Assembly: GCA_032358165.1 (NCBI GenBank)
Contig: JAALGY010000061.1
Span: 372,001 to 436,000, forward strand
Source: Diplosphaera chodatii
Lineage: Eukaryota > Chlorophyta > Trebouxiophyceae > Prasiolales > Stichococcaceae
Direction: 5' to 3'
Length of the DNA: 64,000 bases
How positions within the stretch are numbered: position 1 is the first letter of the stretch; each line of letters begins with the position of its first letter. Positions 48,301 through 58,980 of this stretch are shown here, in pieces. Made by a program: the position numbers and the translations under genes. The notes beneath the pieces were generated by a model, which did not search any database, was not told where the DNA came from, and saw only the letters and a program-made list of their open reading frames with translations.

Positions 48301-50433
48301 CTCTGCAACCACGCTGAAGCGCTTGCCCAGGATGGCCTCCCCCTGCGATGCACATCATTTTTGCTGGGCTGCGCAGTAGGCAGGTGGACATGACGGCAGG
48401 CTGTGCCGCTGGACTGCACTGAAGTCATCAGCCAAACTTACTGATGCCTCCGTAAGCATGTTGCCTGCTAGCGGCACCACTTGCTCTACCCAGCTCAGTG
48501 AGCGCCAGTCGATGCGCCAAACAGTGCTATCCACTCACCCTGAGGAAGGCATCGATCTCCGAGTCGGATGGCTCGTTAGCACTGCCGTTCTTGGCGCCCT
48601 TCAGCACGCCTGCCACCTCACCCGGCTGACCCACTTGCCCCAACACCTGGTGACATGGTGAGAACACCTTCAGAAACGTGCAATGTTGCGACGTGTTTTG
48701 CACCTGCTGGTGAAGAGGAAGCGTGCAGGGCTAGAATGCTTGATCACGCAACAAGCATGCAACAAGCAAAAGCGCAGGAGGCACACCCGCTGCAGCTCGT
48801 TCTCGCGGATGCCCACGCCCTGCACCCGCGCGGCAAAGTCGATCGTCTCGCGCACCCTGCGGCACAGCACACTTCGGTCATGCTGGATGCTGCAGATTAT
48901 CATTTACGGTGCACCCGCGCATTGATACGGTGTTAGCTCGGCATGGAACGATGCAATTCCCTCAACCTCCTCATGATGCCACCAAGTTCAGCCATCTCCA
49001 TGCCGACTGCTCAGAAGTGCGTGGTGTGTGACCACAAGGTGCACAAGGCGCACGTGAGCTCAGCCATGTGCTCGTCCACTTGCTCGATGTAGGTGCTGGC
49101 GCGCTGCACGACAAAGTCGTCCAGGGTCCTGCCGTTGTAGGTCACCTGCAGCGGGGAATATTATGGGTCAGGTGGGCTTTCGGAGGGGGGGCACAGATCC
49201 TGCCAGAGCCTGGTCAGCATGTTAAAAGTCGTGACTGTGGGTGATCAGCAGTGTATCGGATGATGAGGGGTGCAGCTTTGTTCGTTGTTTGACTTCTGCA
49301 CGGTAGCGAGTGACCAGTGCAGCCGGGGCATCACTCACGCTGCCCTGGATGTCGAGGCCGGAGGGGTGCAGGCGGCCGGACAGCGCCTTGAGCACCGTGG
49401 ACTTGCCGCTCTGCGGCGGGCCCAGCAGCAGCGTCATGCGCCCCTGCATACCAGAGCACTTTTGGCACTCCGTCCAGTATTGAAAGCGCGGTTTCAGGCG
49501 TGGACGCTTGATGCATCAGCATGTACCCAGGAAAGACATCCGTTCTGATGAGCGATGGGGTCATCTTGCAGGTGCAAGGGGTGGCTCAACTACTTACCGG
49601 AGTCAGCACGCCGCTGACATCCTTGAGGATCTGGTACGGCCGCTTGTTGGCGAACTTGATGCCCACTGCCGATAGCGGCCACTGGCGACACAAGGTGTTG
49701 GGAGGTCAGCAGCAGGACATAATCAGATGCAGGGAACATGGCAATGACCCTGTGGACACGTGCAACGTAATGGTACATATGTGGGCAACGAACAAGGCTC
49801 ATGGCGTGCTTGACACCCTGCCACAAGCTGCGCAGCATGCACAGCACGCCGCAGCATGCTCAGCACAGGACCAAGCACCTGTGCCAGGTTGATGAGGTCG
49901 TTGACCAGCGAAGGCAGGGAACGGCTGCCGACGGACACTGACCCGGCGATGCTGAGGTCGGTGAACCGCACTTCTGTAGTGCTCTGTGGCACGCCGGCCC
50001 TGCGCAGCCGGCACAACATTGTGCTCAAACATGATGCGCTGCCTGGGGTCGGCCATGTGGGATGAAGAGAATGCAGGTGCTCAAACTGCAGCTTGAGGCA
50101 GGATGGCGGCGCTGCCAAGGCGGCGATCGAGAAGAGGGCAGCTCCAGGGTTGCATGTGCCAAGCTGTCAGCGGGCACTACGAACGTGCACGCAACAGCGC
50201 CAGGGCACTCACTCGTCGAAGCGCTTCTCAAGGCGCTCCAGCAGGAGCAGGTTGCTGGTGTCATCTTGGCCCAGCGCCCGCTTGACGGTCTGCTTGATAG
50301 CGTCCATCTGCGCCTTATGCTTGTCTTCCCGTGTGGTCTTCTTGTCCACAGCCTGCCCCGCGGCCGCAGCCGTCTCAAAAGGCGCAGCAGGCGCGCCGGC
50401 AGTCTCCACATCCCGATCTGCCGGCGTAGCCAT
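39338..50433 (-). CDS. full-size ABCG (PDR-type) ABC transporter
   Basis: A plasma-membrane or other membrane exporter of the pleiotropic drug resistance class, with (NBD-TMD)x2 order. Start ATG 50433 ([20 protein letters not shown]); an in-frame ATG 36 bases upstream is possible. NBD1: Walker [20 protein letters not shown] (about 49385-49440), signature [15 protein letters not shown] (about 48062-48105), Walker [18 protein letters not shown] (about 47895-47945). TMD1 exons include [20 protein letters not shown] (about 46095-46160), and [20 protein letters not shown] precedes a Ser/Arg-rich linker (44460-44770). NBD2: Walker A MGETGAGK (ends 43565) split by an intron from [14 protein letters not shown], the PDR-type signature [20 protein letters not shown] (about 42605-42660), [10 protein letters not shown], and the H-loop [15 protein letters not shown] (about 42285-42330). 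TMD2 runs from [20 protein letters not shown] to [18 protein letters not shown]. The last exons join at TG|G ([18 protein letters not shown]), TGA at 39338. About 35 introns. Cargo is not predictable. Confidence 0.92.
43433..43470. repeat. 19-bp tandem repeat, one mismatch
   Basis: Two adjacent 19-base copies (43433-43451 and 43452-43470), GAGGTGCYGCTGACACGGC, differ at one base. They lie in the intron that splits the NBD2 Walker A of the ABCG gene. Confidence 0.8.
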
Positions 50434-50733
50434 GGTGATGTGGTTTGGGCGTCGACAGTAACCACTCACAGGCGGCGCTACGCGCTGGTCGAACGGCGGA
50501 TCCCTTGGTGTCAGACGGACGATCCGCGCATCGAGACACCTGCTGTGATGGTGAAACTGTCGGCTCTGTTGTCTTCGCGACGTTTGTAAGCGAAAATGTC
50601 ATTGTGCGCCCACTGGCGTGTTTCGCCAAAGATCACCTCAGCTGAGAATCCCGTGAATTCAGCCACGCATTCACACGTCACTCAAACACTTGCATGGGTG
50701 GGCAACGTACAAAGCAGAGGCAGACTCCTGCCA
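50434..50733. other. short spacer, TPR gene 3' / ABCG 5'
   Basis: 300 bp separate two head-to-tail minus-strand genes. They should hold the TPR 3' UTR and the ABCG promoter. No motif was recognised. Confidence 0.4.
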
Positions 50734-52994
50734 TTACTTCCCACGCTTGTTGGACTTCAGCGAGCCCGTTGAAGGTGACCGCCGGTTGCGCTTCTTACCA
50801 GACTGCTCGTCCCTGCAGCGGCACGCACGCTGCTACAACACTGCGGAGGAAGCGGTGATGACGCACATGAGACAGCACGCACAACTGACAACCGCTGCCT
50901 TACCGCCTCTTGTGCTTCGACTTCCGTTTCCGCTTCCCCTTCTCCGCCCTGCGCCGCACATGCCCACTGCTGCCAGTCCCAGCCGCGAAAAGCATTGCAC
51001 GAGAGTGCGCGCTGTTGTTGCCGGTGTCTAGCATGCATGTGTTGCTGTTGCCAGCTGTGTCCTGCGGCCTGCGATGAGCCAGCTTGCAATCGTGGCAATC
51101 AAGGCCGAGCGCTCAGCAGTTCTACTGCACGAGGGACTGGTGCATTCCTGCTGTAGTGGTCCGAGACGAGTGCCAGTGCCCGTTGCATGTCCATGCTGGG
51201 CTGCGGCTTGTCTTCACTCGATCCCCCGCTGCTGGCCGACGCTGGATGCCGGGTGGCTGCACGGAACATGCACAACATACTTGCACACCGGCTTCTTCAG
51301 GCCACAGGCATTGCGTGCTGCAGGGCTGCTATTATTGTGTGCACGGCTCACCTGGGCTGTAGGTGGGCGACCCGCGGGGCTCGGCTGCAGGCGCGGCGCC
51401 ATTCTGCCTGCTGTCGGCTGTCGAGTCCTGCCGCATCCCGCTTGTCCACGGTGCTGGCGCCTGCGCTCGTGGTGCTGCGCTGCCGTGTTGCCGCGGGGTC
51501 ACAGCCTGCCTTGCGGCGGGGGCTGAATGGTCGGCCCCCGGGACAGGCGAGCGGTTGGGAGGTGATAGCAAAGCCCGCGGCACACGTTGGCGGATTGCCG
51601 CCAGGTACTTGGCCGCGTTCTCGTCATCAGGCTCGATCTCTGTGCGCTCAGAACAGATCTTGATGCAATGCAACGCGATATGGTATGGCTGCGACATCAA
51701 GACCTGCAAATATCAAGGTGCAACATGCATATCATATCAGGAGCAATGAGGTGCCTACCTAGCGCCACGTTCAGGGCTGCCATGGCCTCCTGCCACTGCT
51801 TCTGATTGGCCAGCGCTGCACCGCGAGCCACATACGCATCCACATTCCGCCGATCGAGCTCCAGGGCCTGCGGGGCAAACCCCGGGTGTGCATGAGTGGT
51901 GCCCATGCTGTGCTGGAGGACAGGCCGCGCACTGACTGGCACCTGATGAGACAGCGTGGGTCATCTGATAGATGACAGAAGGCGGCAGCTGGCGCTCCAG
52001 CTGGAGCAGGCATCTCGCACGTCACCGCATGGCAGATCAGTGCCGTGACAGCGTTCGCAGCCAAAGCCGAGTGTGGTGACTGCACTGCCAGTCTGCCCTT
52101 GATACACAGAGTTGTTATCTGCAGTCAGGTTGTAGGGTGTGATGCCACCTGGGAGTAGCACTTCAGCGCCTCTTCATAGCTGCCGCCCCGGGCAGCAGCG
52201 ATGCCGCGGCGGGTCGCCTCGCGGGACCAGGCGCCGCGCAGCGCGCCCCGCAGCTCCGTGCGCAGCTCCACCAGCGCTCGCTGCGCCTCCGCATCTCTGG
52301 CTGGCGTCAATGTCGACCCCTGCAGGCCCTCGAAGGCGTCGGAGATGTTATACGCCTCTGCCATGGCGTCCACTGCGTCCGGGCAGTGGAACAGGCGGCT
52401 GGCATCCATGTGCGCCAGGAACAGGGGCCGGCTGTCATACGGTTGCGCAGGTGGCGCTGCCAATGGCTGTGCGGCCGGCAGACCAGCATCCCCAGACCGA
52501 GATCCCACTGCGACTGCTGCTGTTTGCGGTATCAATGGCACAGCACCTCCCACACTGGCATCCGCCGCGGCGGCCAGCGGCTGACTGGGTGCTGTGTGAG
52601 CCAAGCGGGCTGCTCGAGCTGCAGCATCCGCCTCAAGCTCCGAGATGCTGGGCAGGTCGAGCACGAACCCCCACTCGGTGTGCACGCGGCCCGCTGCCGC
52701 AGCTGCAGAGCCCACACCCCCGACACCCTGCACCGGAAGGAAGAGCAGCATGGTGCACTGAGAAAGTTCAATCGGGAGGTGTAGCAACGCCGCAGGCTCA
52801 GCGTCCGGCCAGCACTGGTTGCACAAACAGCTACCCACCGCGGTCAGCAGCAGGTGCTGTCTGATCGCGGGCGGAAGCGCAGCGACGTGCGCCTGCAGGG
52901 AACTGCTGTGGGGCTGTGCAGCGTCTGACACATCATCTGGCAAGCCGCTAGGCTGCCGTAACTCCATGGATCCGCCCGCTGCTGGGTCCTGCAT
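50734..52994 (-). CDS. TPR-repeat protein with Lys/Arg-rich C-terminus
   Basis: Start ATG 52994 (MQDPAAGGSMELRQPSGLPD). The long first exon has an Ala-rich unstructured part, then GFVLDLPSISELEADAAARA, DSRPLFLAHMDASRLF and RRGIAAARGGSYEEALKCYS (about 52155-52215). It joins at CAG| to ALELDRRNVDAYVARGAALA with NQKQWQEAMAALNVAL (about 51760-51870), so two TPR helices pairs are complete: G-x-Y-x-E-A-L-x-C-Y-x-x-A-L-E-L-D and A-Y-x-x-R-G-A-A-L. Next comes EIEPDDENAAKYLAAIRQRV (about 51585-51640), a disordered Ser/Pro/Ala exon, and a very basic end, RAEKGKRKRKSKHKRR (about 50905-50955; donor GTAAGG) joined to DEQSGKKRNRRSPSTGSLKS and TAA at 50734-50736. The layout (TPRs followed by a nuclear-type KR/SR tail) is like TTC14 or other nuclear/RNA-linked TPR proteins, but no S1 domain was seen, so the specific family is not assigned. 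Confidence 0.7.
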
Positions 52995-53383
52995 CTATCA
53001 TGGCTGCCCTGGCAAATGCGCGGCGCAGGTGCCTGTCATGTCCCTCCCTGGTGTGCTGCAACAACATCAGCGGACGCCACGCCGTCACTTCAGACGAGTT
53101 TCTGCATGAGTTCGAGAGTACCCAGCAAAGCAAAGCAGGTATGCGGAGTTGCAGACTGCACTTTGCAGCGTGGCAGCAGAAGCCTTGCATGTTGTTGGCA
53201 CGTGGGCAAGCCAGGGCCTGCTGTAAACCAGTCTCTGCATTCAAGAGCTGCACATGTGGCATTCTACCGCCGCATGCCGTGAACACTGACGTGTGCAACA
53301 ACCATCGCTAGACCATTAGCGTACAGTTGTAACCCGTTGCTTGGAAAACGGAACAGCGGCGCCTGCTGTCCCATCGTGCAAGC
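52995..53383. promoter_or_regulatory. divergent promoter region, TPR protein / PAC-like gene
   Basis: 389 bp lie between divergent ATGs at 52994 (-) and 53384 (+). No distinct box was recognised. Confidence 0.4.
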
Positions 53384-55954
53384 ATGAGGTTGTATTCAAG
53401 TCACGCCCTGACGTCCCAATGGTGTTGCTCCTTGCCGCACCGCTCGCATGCAGTCACATGCCACGCGCAGCAGACGGATACAAGCCGCCTGGCCGGCAAG
53501 TCCGAGCGCAGCCGCGCCCGGAGACGGCGGCAGGGCCCGCAGCAGCCGCCGCAGCCGGCCGAGCTGCAGCAGGAGCGCCGCGATGATGTGCAGAACATGT
53601 CCAGCATGTGGCTGGAAGCAGTGGAGGAGGAGGAGGCTGAGCTGGACAGCATGCGGGCTGCCGAGGCACCAGGCGATCCGTCCGAGCAAGAGCCACGGGC
53701 CTCTATAGGAGCAGCGGCACCTATGTTTGAGACGGCGCCGTCAGACGGAGCGGCAGCAAGGGCCGCGGCGGCCGTGGAACGAGAGTCAGAGCTCGGTGGT
53801 GGTGCTGGGGCTGCGCTGCCGGAGGACGCGATGTCGCCGCAGGACCAGCGACGCTGGGAAAGCTTCATGAGGGAGGTCAACCCCTACGACTTCCCCGTCC
53901 GTACGGTGCGACGCTCTCAGCTGCACAGCAGCAGTTTATCATGCCAGCATCTGCGCTCGCGCTCCACTCCCCGTATGCTGTGCAGCATCCAGCGGCCTGC
54001 GGCACGGCACACCGTGCAACGGTTGCGACTGTGTACCGCACAGATGGACGAGATGGGCGAGGCCGAGGCTGCTGACACTGAGGAGCTCGAGGATGAGGAC
54101 AGCGATGAAGACGAGCCATTGCGCCCGATGGTGCAGATGGCAGAGTTCACAGACCGGCTGCCTGGAGCGCCAGCCGCTGCAGCCAGTCCCACTGCTGCTC
54201 CCACATCACGCACTGCGCCGCGGCCGCCTTCGCCTCCAGATGCGGCTGCTGACGCGCTGTCAAAGCGGCGAGAGGCAGTCGCTGCACAGTTCCAGCCGCC
54301 TCCTGGTGTAGTCGCAGACTTTCCTGCAGCTGACGATCTGCTGGATACAAGCACGGCAACTGAAGCTGATGCACAGGTCCTTTTCAAGTGCTTCTTCACA
54401 TTTGAACATTCTGGATGCTGCCAGTTCAGCTGTCACTGCAGACCTCATACCATGCTGCCAAGCTTCGAAACATAGGGCAGTGGGTGATAAGCAAGAGGTG
54501 TTGGACTGTTGTAGACCTCTCTCTAACACTCGAGTGTGTTGCAGGCGGACCAGGAGACCAAGCGGCGGGGCGCGGTGCTCATGCGGCTCATCGGTGCCGG
54601 CGACCAGCTGGATGCGCTGCTGGGGGTCCACGCTGACGACATCGACGAGCCGCTGCTGGAGATGCTGTACTCGCGCATCCAGCTCGCTGTCAGGCAAGCT
54701 GTGTGTGACAGGCCAGCAGGTGGACATGCTAGGCAGGCCTGGCTGCAGCCAAACGTACTAGTACAGACGGGGCCATGGTATGACAGCTCACCATGCCACA
54801 CCTGAGTAGAATGGTGCTCAGTAGGCAGGTCTGGGTACAGAGCATGCCCAGCAGCTACACAGAGTTACTTCTGCCTGGGCAGTCGTCTCGGAGTAGCTGC
54901 TGAGCGTGCAGAATATTGTCGTGTGATGGTCGCCTCATCACACGCATTTTGCTGACATGCCGCATCAGGTGCAAACATGTGTTGGCGAGAGTCAGTGCCG
55001 TCTGATTCGCAGGGATGGCGAGTCGGAGGAGAACGTGGATGCGCTGACGACGCTGTGGCGGCGGCTGCGGGCGGAGGCGGAGCGCGCGGCTGCCTCGCCG
55101 GCCGAGCGCCTGCTGGACGAGGCGCTGCTGCTGCTCAGCGCGCCCATGAACAGCGAGCAGCGCAGACGGCAGGTGATGCAGCAGCGGCGTGGTGCATAAA
55201 GAACCTCCTGTTCAGCGTGTCTGTGTCGGCTGCACCCAGATAGCGACCTGCCTCCGCCTAGACTTGCTGCTCTTGATGGTGCTGCTGATGGTACGTGTCA
55301 GCAAAGAGCTGTGCAGACATGCACCAGGCCTCCAAGCAGCTGGCGTTGGGTGAAGTCGGCCCTGGTGATGCCTTTGTGCACATGTGCAGGACGTGGAGTC
55401 ACGTCTAGCAGCGGCGTTCAGACCGCTGAGCAGCCGCGCAGTGGACGTGTTTGCGATGGCAGAGGCGCTGTCGCAGCAAGGCAGCGGCAGCGCAGGCAGC
55501 GGCAGCAGTCTGCTGGACGACATCGTCGAATTCGTGCCAAAGGTCAACAGCTGCTCAGCATTTGTTTTGGCAGGTGGAGTACGGTCGACATGCAGAAGCA
55601 CCGCACTATGCACCTACCTCCTGCGGTACTGTTCATCGTGTGGTGGGTGCATGCGCAGGTCGAGTTCCTGGCGCAAGTGCAGACTATGCTTGACGAGGCC
55701 ATGGAAGCCAACCGTCGCATTGAGCTACGCTTAGGGTGAGCTTTCGAGCTGCTCATCATAGGTGGACATGCAGGTGTTCAGTTGAGCGTCATTATCCATG
55801 CTCGGCAGGCTTCAATTGGTTTGCCTTGTTGCGGTGAAGGTCACTCAGTGTGGAGGAACGCCTGATCGTGGGAGAGGCTCTGAAGGAGCGGCATGCGACA
55901 GCCGAGCAAGTGCAGTCAGTGCTGGAGATAGCAAGGAGCGTGCCGGATGGCTGA
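53384..55954 (+). CDS. PALE CRESS-like plastid protein
   Basis: Plant PALE CRESS (PAC) is a plastid protein that binds 23S-rRNA precursor and is needed for plastid ribosome assembly and RNA maturation. Seen: start ATG 53384 with a likely transit peptide (MRLYSSHALTSQWCCSLPHR, then many Ser/Arg); an acidic coiled stretch (WLEAVEEEEAELDSMRA); RRWESFMREVNPYDFPV; an acidic/Pro-rich exon (54043-54376); GAVLMRLIGAGDQLDALLGV (54571-54630), EPLLEMLYSRIQLAVR joined through a GC-AG intron (54694-55012) to DGESEENVDALTTLWRRLRA, EAERAAASPAERLLDEALLL; VESRLAAAFRPLSS; VEFLAQVQTMLDEAMEANRR (about 55660-55720); and VEERLIVGEALKERHATAEQ with VQSVLEIARSVPDG, TGA 55952-55954. The spacing of 'RIxLAxRD...LxxLxRRLxxE...ASPAxRLLDxxL' and the C-terminal 'VxFLxxVxxLLxE' and 'xxIExVLxLA' match my memory of PAC. 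That similarity is by eye only. Confidence 0.6.
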
Positions 55955-56098
55955 TCTTAGAGGTGTCATCAGCGCAGCGCTGTCGGTGTTATGCATTTGC
56001 CAAAGTATACATAGTCTAAGGTTGACAGCTTGCACGCACACCACCACAAAATGGTCGCTTATGTACTCATGGGTTGCGCTGCCCTGTGAGTGACACTC

Positions 56099-57271
56099 TC
56101 AAGAAGATGTCCTGCCACTCGTGTCGTAGCAGATTTGGCTGATCTGCAACAGGCAGCCACCAGTCTCAGCACACGTGCGAGGACCTCCTAAATATGATGC
56201 GAACACTGCCAATGCCACGGGCTGACATATGCACACCTGCCCAGAGCTGTTGCACAGCCTGCAGGTCCTCGTCGACGGCGTCAGTCTTGAGCTCGGCGCA
56301 CAGTGCTGCGTGCAACCTGCACTCGTCTGCTAGCATCTGCCTGCAGTGCACATAATGGCTCAGTGCCAGGTGCTCAAGCACTGAGCTGGTGCACATCGCG
56401 AGCATCCACGCGGCTGCTTCCCGAGCATGTACCTGAGGTTCTGCAAACCCAGCACACAGTCCGCAAGGCTGGGCGCAGCGCCGATCTGCTGCTGAGCGAT
56501 CGGCGAACTGAGCGCCACCCGCTGCTCCTTCAGAACCCGTGCCCCATCAGCCGCCAGCTTGCCGACCGTTTTAGCAATGATGTCAAGCTCTGCACTGCAG
56601 AACACACCATGCAGGTTGCTGTCGGGCTGCAGTCTCAACAACATGTCATGTCAGCGACGTGAAGTCATGCAGGCAATCAACTTGACACCAAGGACCGCAA
56701 GAAGGAGGTGTCACGTCTGCACAACCAGCTTATGTAACAGGATCACGGCTAGGTGGTTGACTGTGCAACTGGTGCGCACATGAGGTCGCGCAGCCGCGCC
56801 ATCTGCACCCCGAACGACTGCATCTGCTTGCCCACCAGCTCCTGTTGCACGTCCAGCAGCTGCTGCGAGTCGCCGTAAGCGTCTGCATCCTGGAGCACCT
56901 GCATGTGCATGCCGCTCTCGTGTCCCCCAGGGGAGACCGCATCCTCCACTTTAGCCTGTAGGCGTGATATGAGAATATGCACAAGGATGATCGGAGAGTC
57001 AGAGCAGGTTTGCTGCACAGCGCATACCGGCAGCCGCTGGATGATGTTCACGCAGGTGGTCAAAGTGCCCACAGCATTCGCCTGCATCGTCGCATGCTGC
57101 ACGCAGTCTACGAGGGCGGGGGATGCAAGGCGCATTGGCATGCACACCACATGAATGCGAGCCACACAGCATCCTCAAGCAACATACATGCAGGGCGTCC
57201 CATTGCTGCAGTCCTCTGTCCGCACGGCTGTACAGCTGCCGGTATTGCGCCAGCACTGCCCCAGAGGCCAT
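56099..57271 (-). CDS. unidentified small helical protein
   Basis: Not recognised. Start ATG 57271 (MASGAVLAQYRQLYSRADRG, then LQQWDALH). Following exons: DCVQHATMQANAVGTLTTCV with NIIQRLP (about 57025-57115), AKVEDAVSPGGHESGMHMQV then SQQLLDVQQELVGKQMQSFG, VQMARLRDLM (about 56780-56955), AELDIIAKTVGKLAADGARV with LKEQRVALSSPIAQQQIGAA and SLADCVLGLQNLRYMLG (about 56435-56590), LADECRLHAALCAELKTDAV and DEDLQAVQQLWA (about 56240-56335). The final exon joins at G|TG and ends with TGA at 56099. The protein is almost wholly helical, with Leu/Gln heptad-like spacing and no membrane segment, as in subunits of tethering, kinetochore or microtubule complexes; which of these cannot be told. The final exon and first join are tentative. 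Convergent with the PAC-like gene. Confidence 0.5.
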
Positions 57272-58980
57272 GGGCTTGATGCATCACATGCGGCTCCACA
57301 GTCTATGGGGTAGCACAAAGGTCCCAACTGCACCCGTTCTGCTTCGACGGCTCTAATCTTGTCGATCGACCGGCAGCATGTGCAAGTGGCGCTGACGCAG
57401 TGTGCCAGCTGTTACACAAAGAGTTAAACAGGGCGACCCATTGACGTGCCAGAGAGGACCACGCCGCAGGGACGCTTGCCAGACAGTGGAGATGACTTCC
57501 CGAGCAAAGGGTGTCTGTTCACGCAGGATGGCAAGAACCCAAAGCAGCATTGCCATCCGTGCAGCCTTTGCAACACAGGGGGTGTCAGCGGTATCTACAG
57601 GACGCTACCCTCCTGGGTAGCACACGTAAGTCCGCAGTGGAGACTGACGCACACGTGGAGACGTCCGTTAGTCAGGACATTAATCCTTGATCAGCGCACG
57701 CCTGTGGTGATTTCCCGTGACTTGCCCAGCGCGCGCGGCGCCGCAAGCAGCGTCCGCCCAATCGGTTGAGGCTCAGCCACATGGCGAGCGAGCCGCAGGG
57801 CGAGCAGGGCGTCCTGCTCGGCTTGGCGCACAGTCTTACTGCAGGGGAGAGCCGCCAGATCACCACCGGGCTGGGCGCAGCCGCTGGCAGCGCCTGCTCG
57901 CCCTCCAGGCCCGAGCAGCTGGACATTTACTGGTGCGCCCCGCTGTCGGCCCGGCCTCAGTAATGCCCGCAACGTCGTGCGCGTCAGGCAGACTCCGTCG
58001 CCCGTGAGCCCGCTGCCGCGCTGCTCGTGACCCTCAGAGCACTCATTCAGCGTGTAACGTGCCTGCCGGGCGGCGCTGGTTCTGGGACCGACGCCCGGCA
58101 GGTGGTCAGCACTCGCCAACTGACCGATTTGGCCACGATACCGGCGCCGGCTCCGCTTCAGCTGCACCGTCGCGCCGCGCACAGCGGCTCCCTGCATCGG
58201 CGCTGCATTCATGTGCCTGTCCGCAGCCTGCGAGTACCGCTTGCCCAGGATTATTCCCGCCCCTTGGGACCACGCGAGCACCCACCTAAACTGCTTCGCT
58301 GAAGCTGGCCTTTACGCACCATGTGGGACACCCCGGGCTGTGTTGCACCTTGGTGACCGGGCTGCGTGCAGCAGCATCATGCGCTGCGCCGCCCTTCGCG
58401 CACGCTGGGCGTGCTGCCGCGCTTCAGTCACACATGACTGATTTTGCCCGGTACACCGCACGTCCTACATCGGTTGTGCCCTCCCACCGTGTCTGAGCAC
58501 CCTCGCGGAGCATAACACGCGCCTGTGACGTCGCGCTGGGTGGCTTCTGGGTGGCCCAGCTGTTGGCCGTGGGTGCGCCGCTTTGCTGTGGGACTTCAGC
58601 TACTGGTCGTGTTGCGGACTTTTGGCAGGGTTCGCGGCCCAGATGTGGCCCCAACACAGTCGGTGTCGCATGCTCCCCTGTCGGACGGCCTCAGAGCCCC
58701 CAGGCGACCCTGTGTCAGCGGTATGCCGTGCTGTCGGTGTCCTTCACCTCTGACTGGTGCCAAGTCTTTCAGCTGTAGCTGGCAGAGGCTGGCTTGCCGA
58801 GCTCGCCACGTCCGTGTGGCAGCATATAAGTGTATGTCATGGCTCACCTTTGCAGCAGTGGTCCTGGCTCTGCTGCATCTGGGGGCCCCATGTAGTCTCG
58901 ATATCATATGTGCGTTGCATCTGGCGCATCGCGCTGCGGACCTCTGGCTGGAATTGCCCGGGCACCCTGATCTGCGCTCA
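57272..58980. other. long region without a supported gene
   Basis: 1.7 kb between the helical-protein gene (-) and the first confident exon of the bZIP gene (+). It contains several open stretches on both strands (for example 57446-57769 and 57691-58281), but none shows a known domain or good splice joins. The right part probably holds the bZIP promoter, 5' UTR and perhaps its first coding exon. Confidence 0.4.

Noticed and set aside
57446..57769. + strand frame with several Cys/His (KQHCHPCSLCN) suggestive of a zinc finger
   Set aside because: Too short, no flanking exons and no consistent finger spacing.
57691..58281. Minus-strand frame of about 196 codons
   Set aside because: Arg/Ala-rich shadow in GC-rich DNA, no motif.
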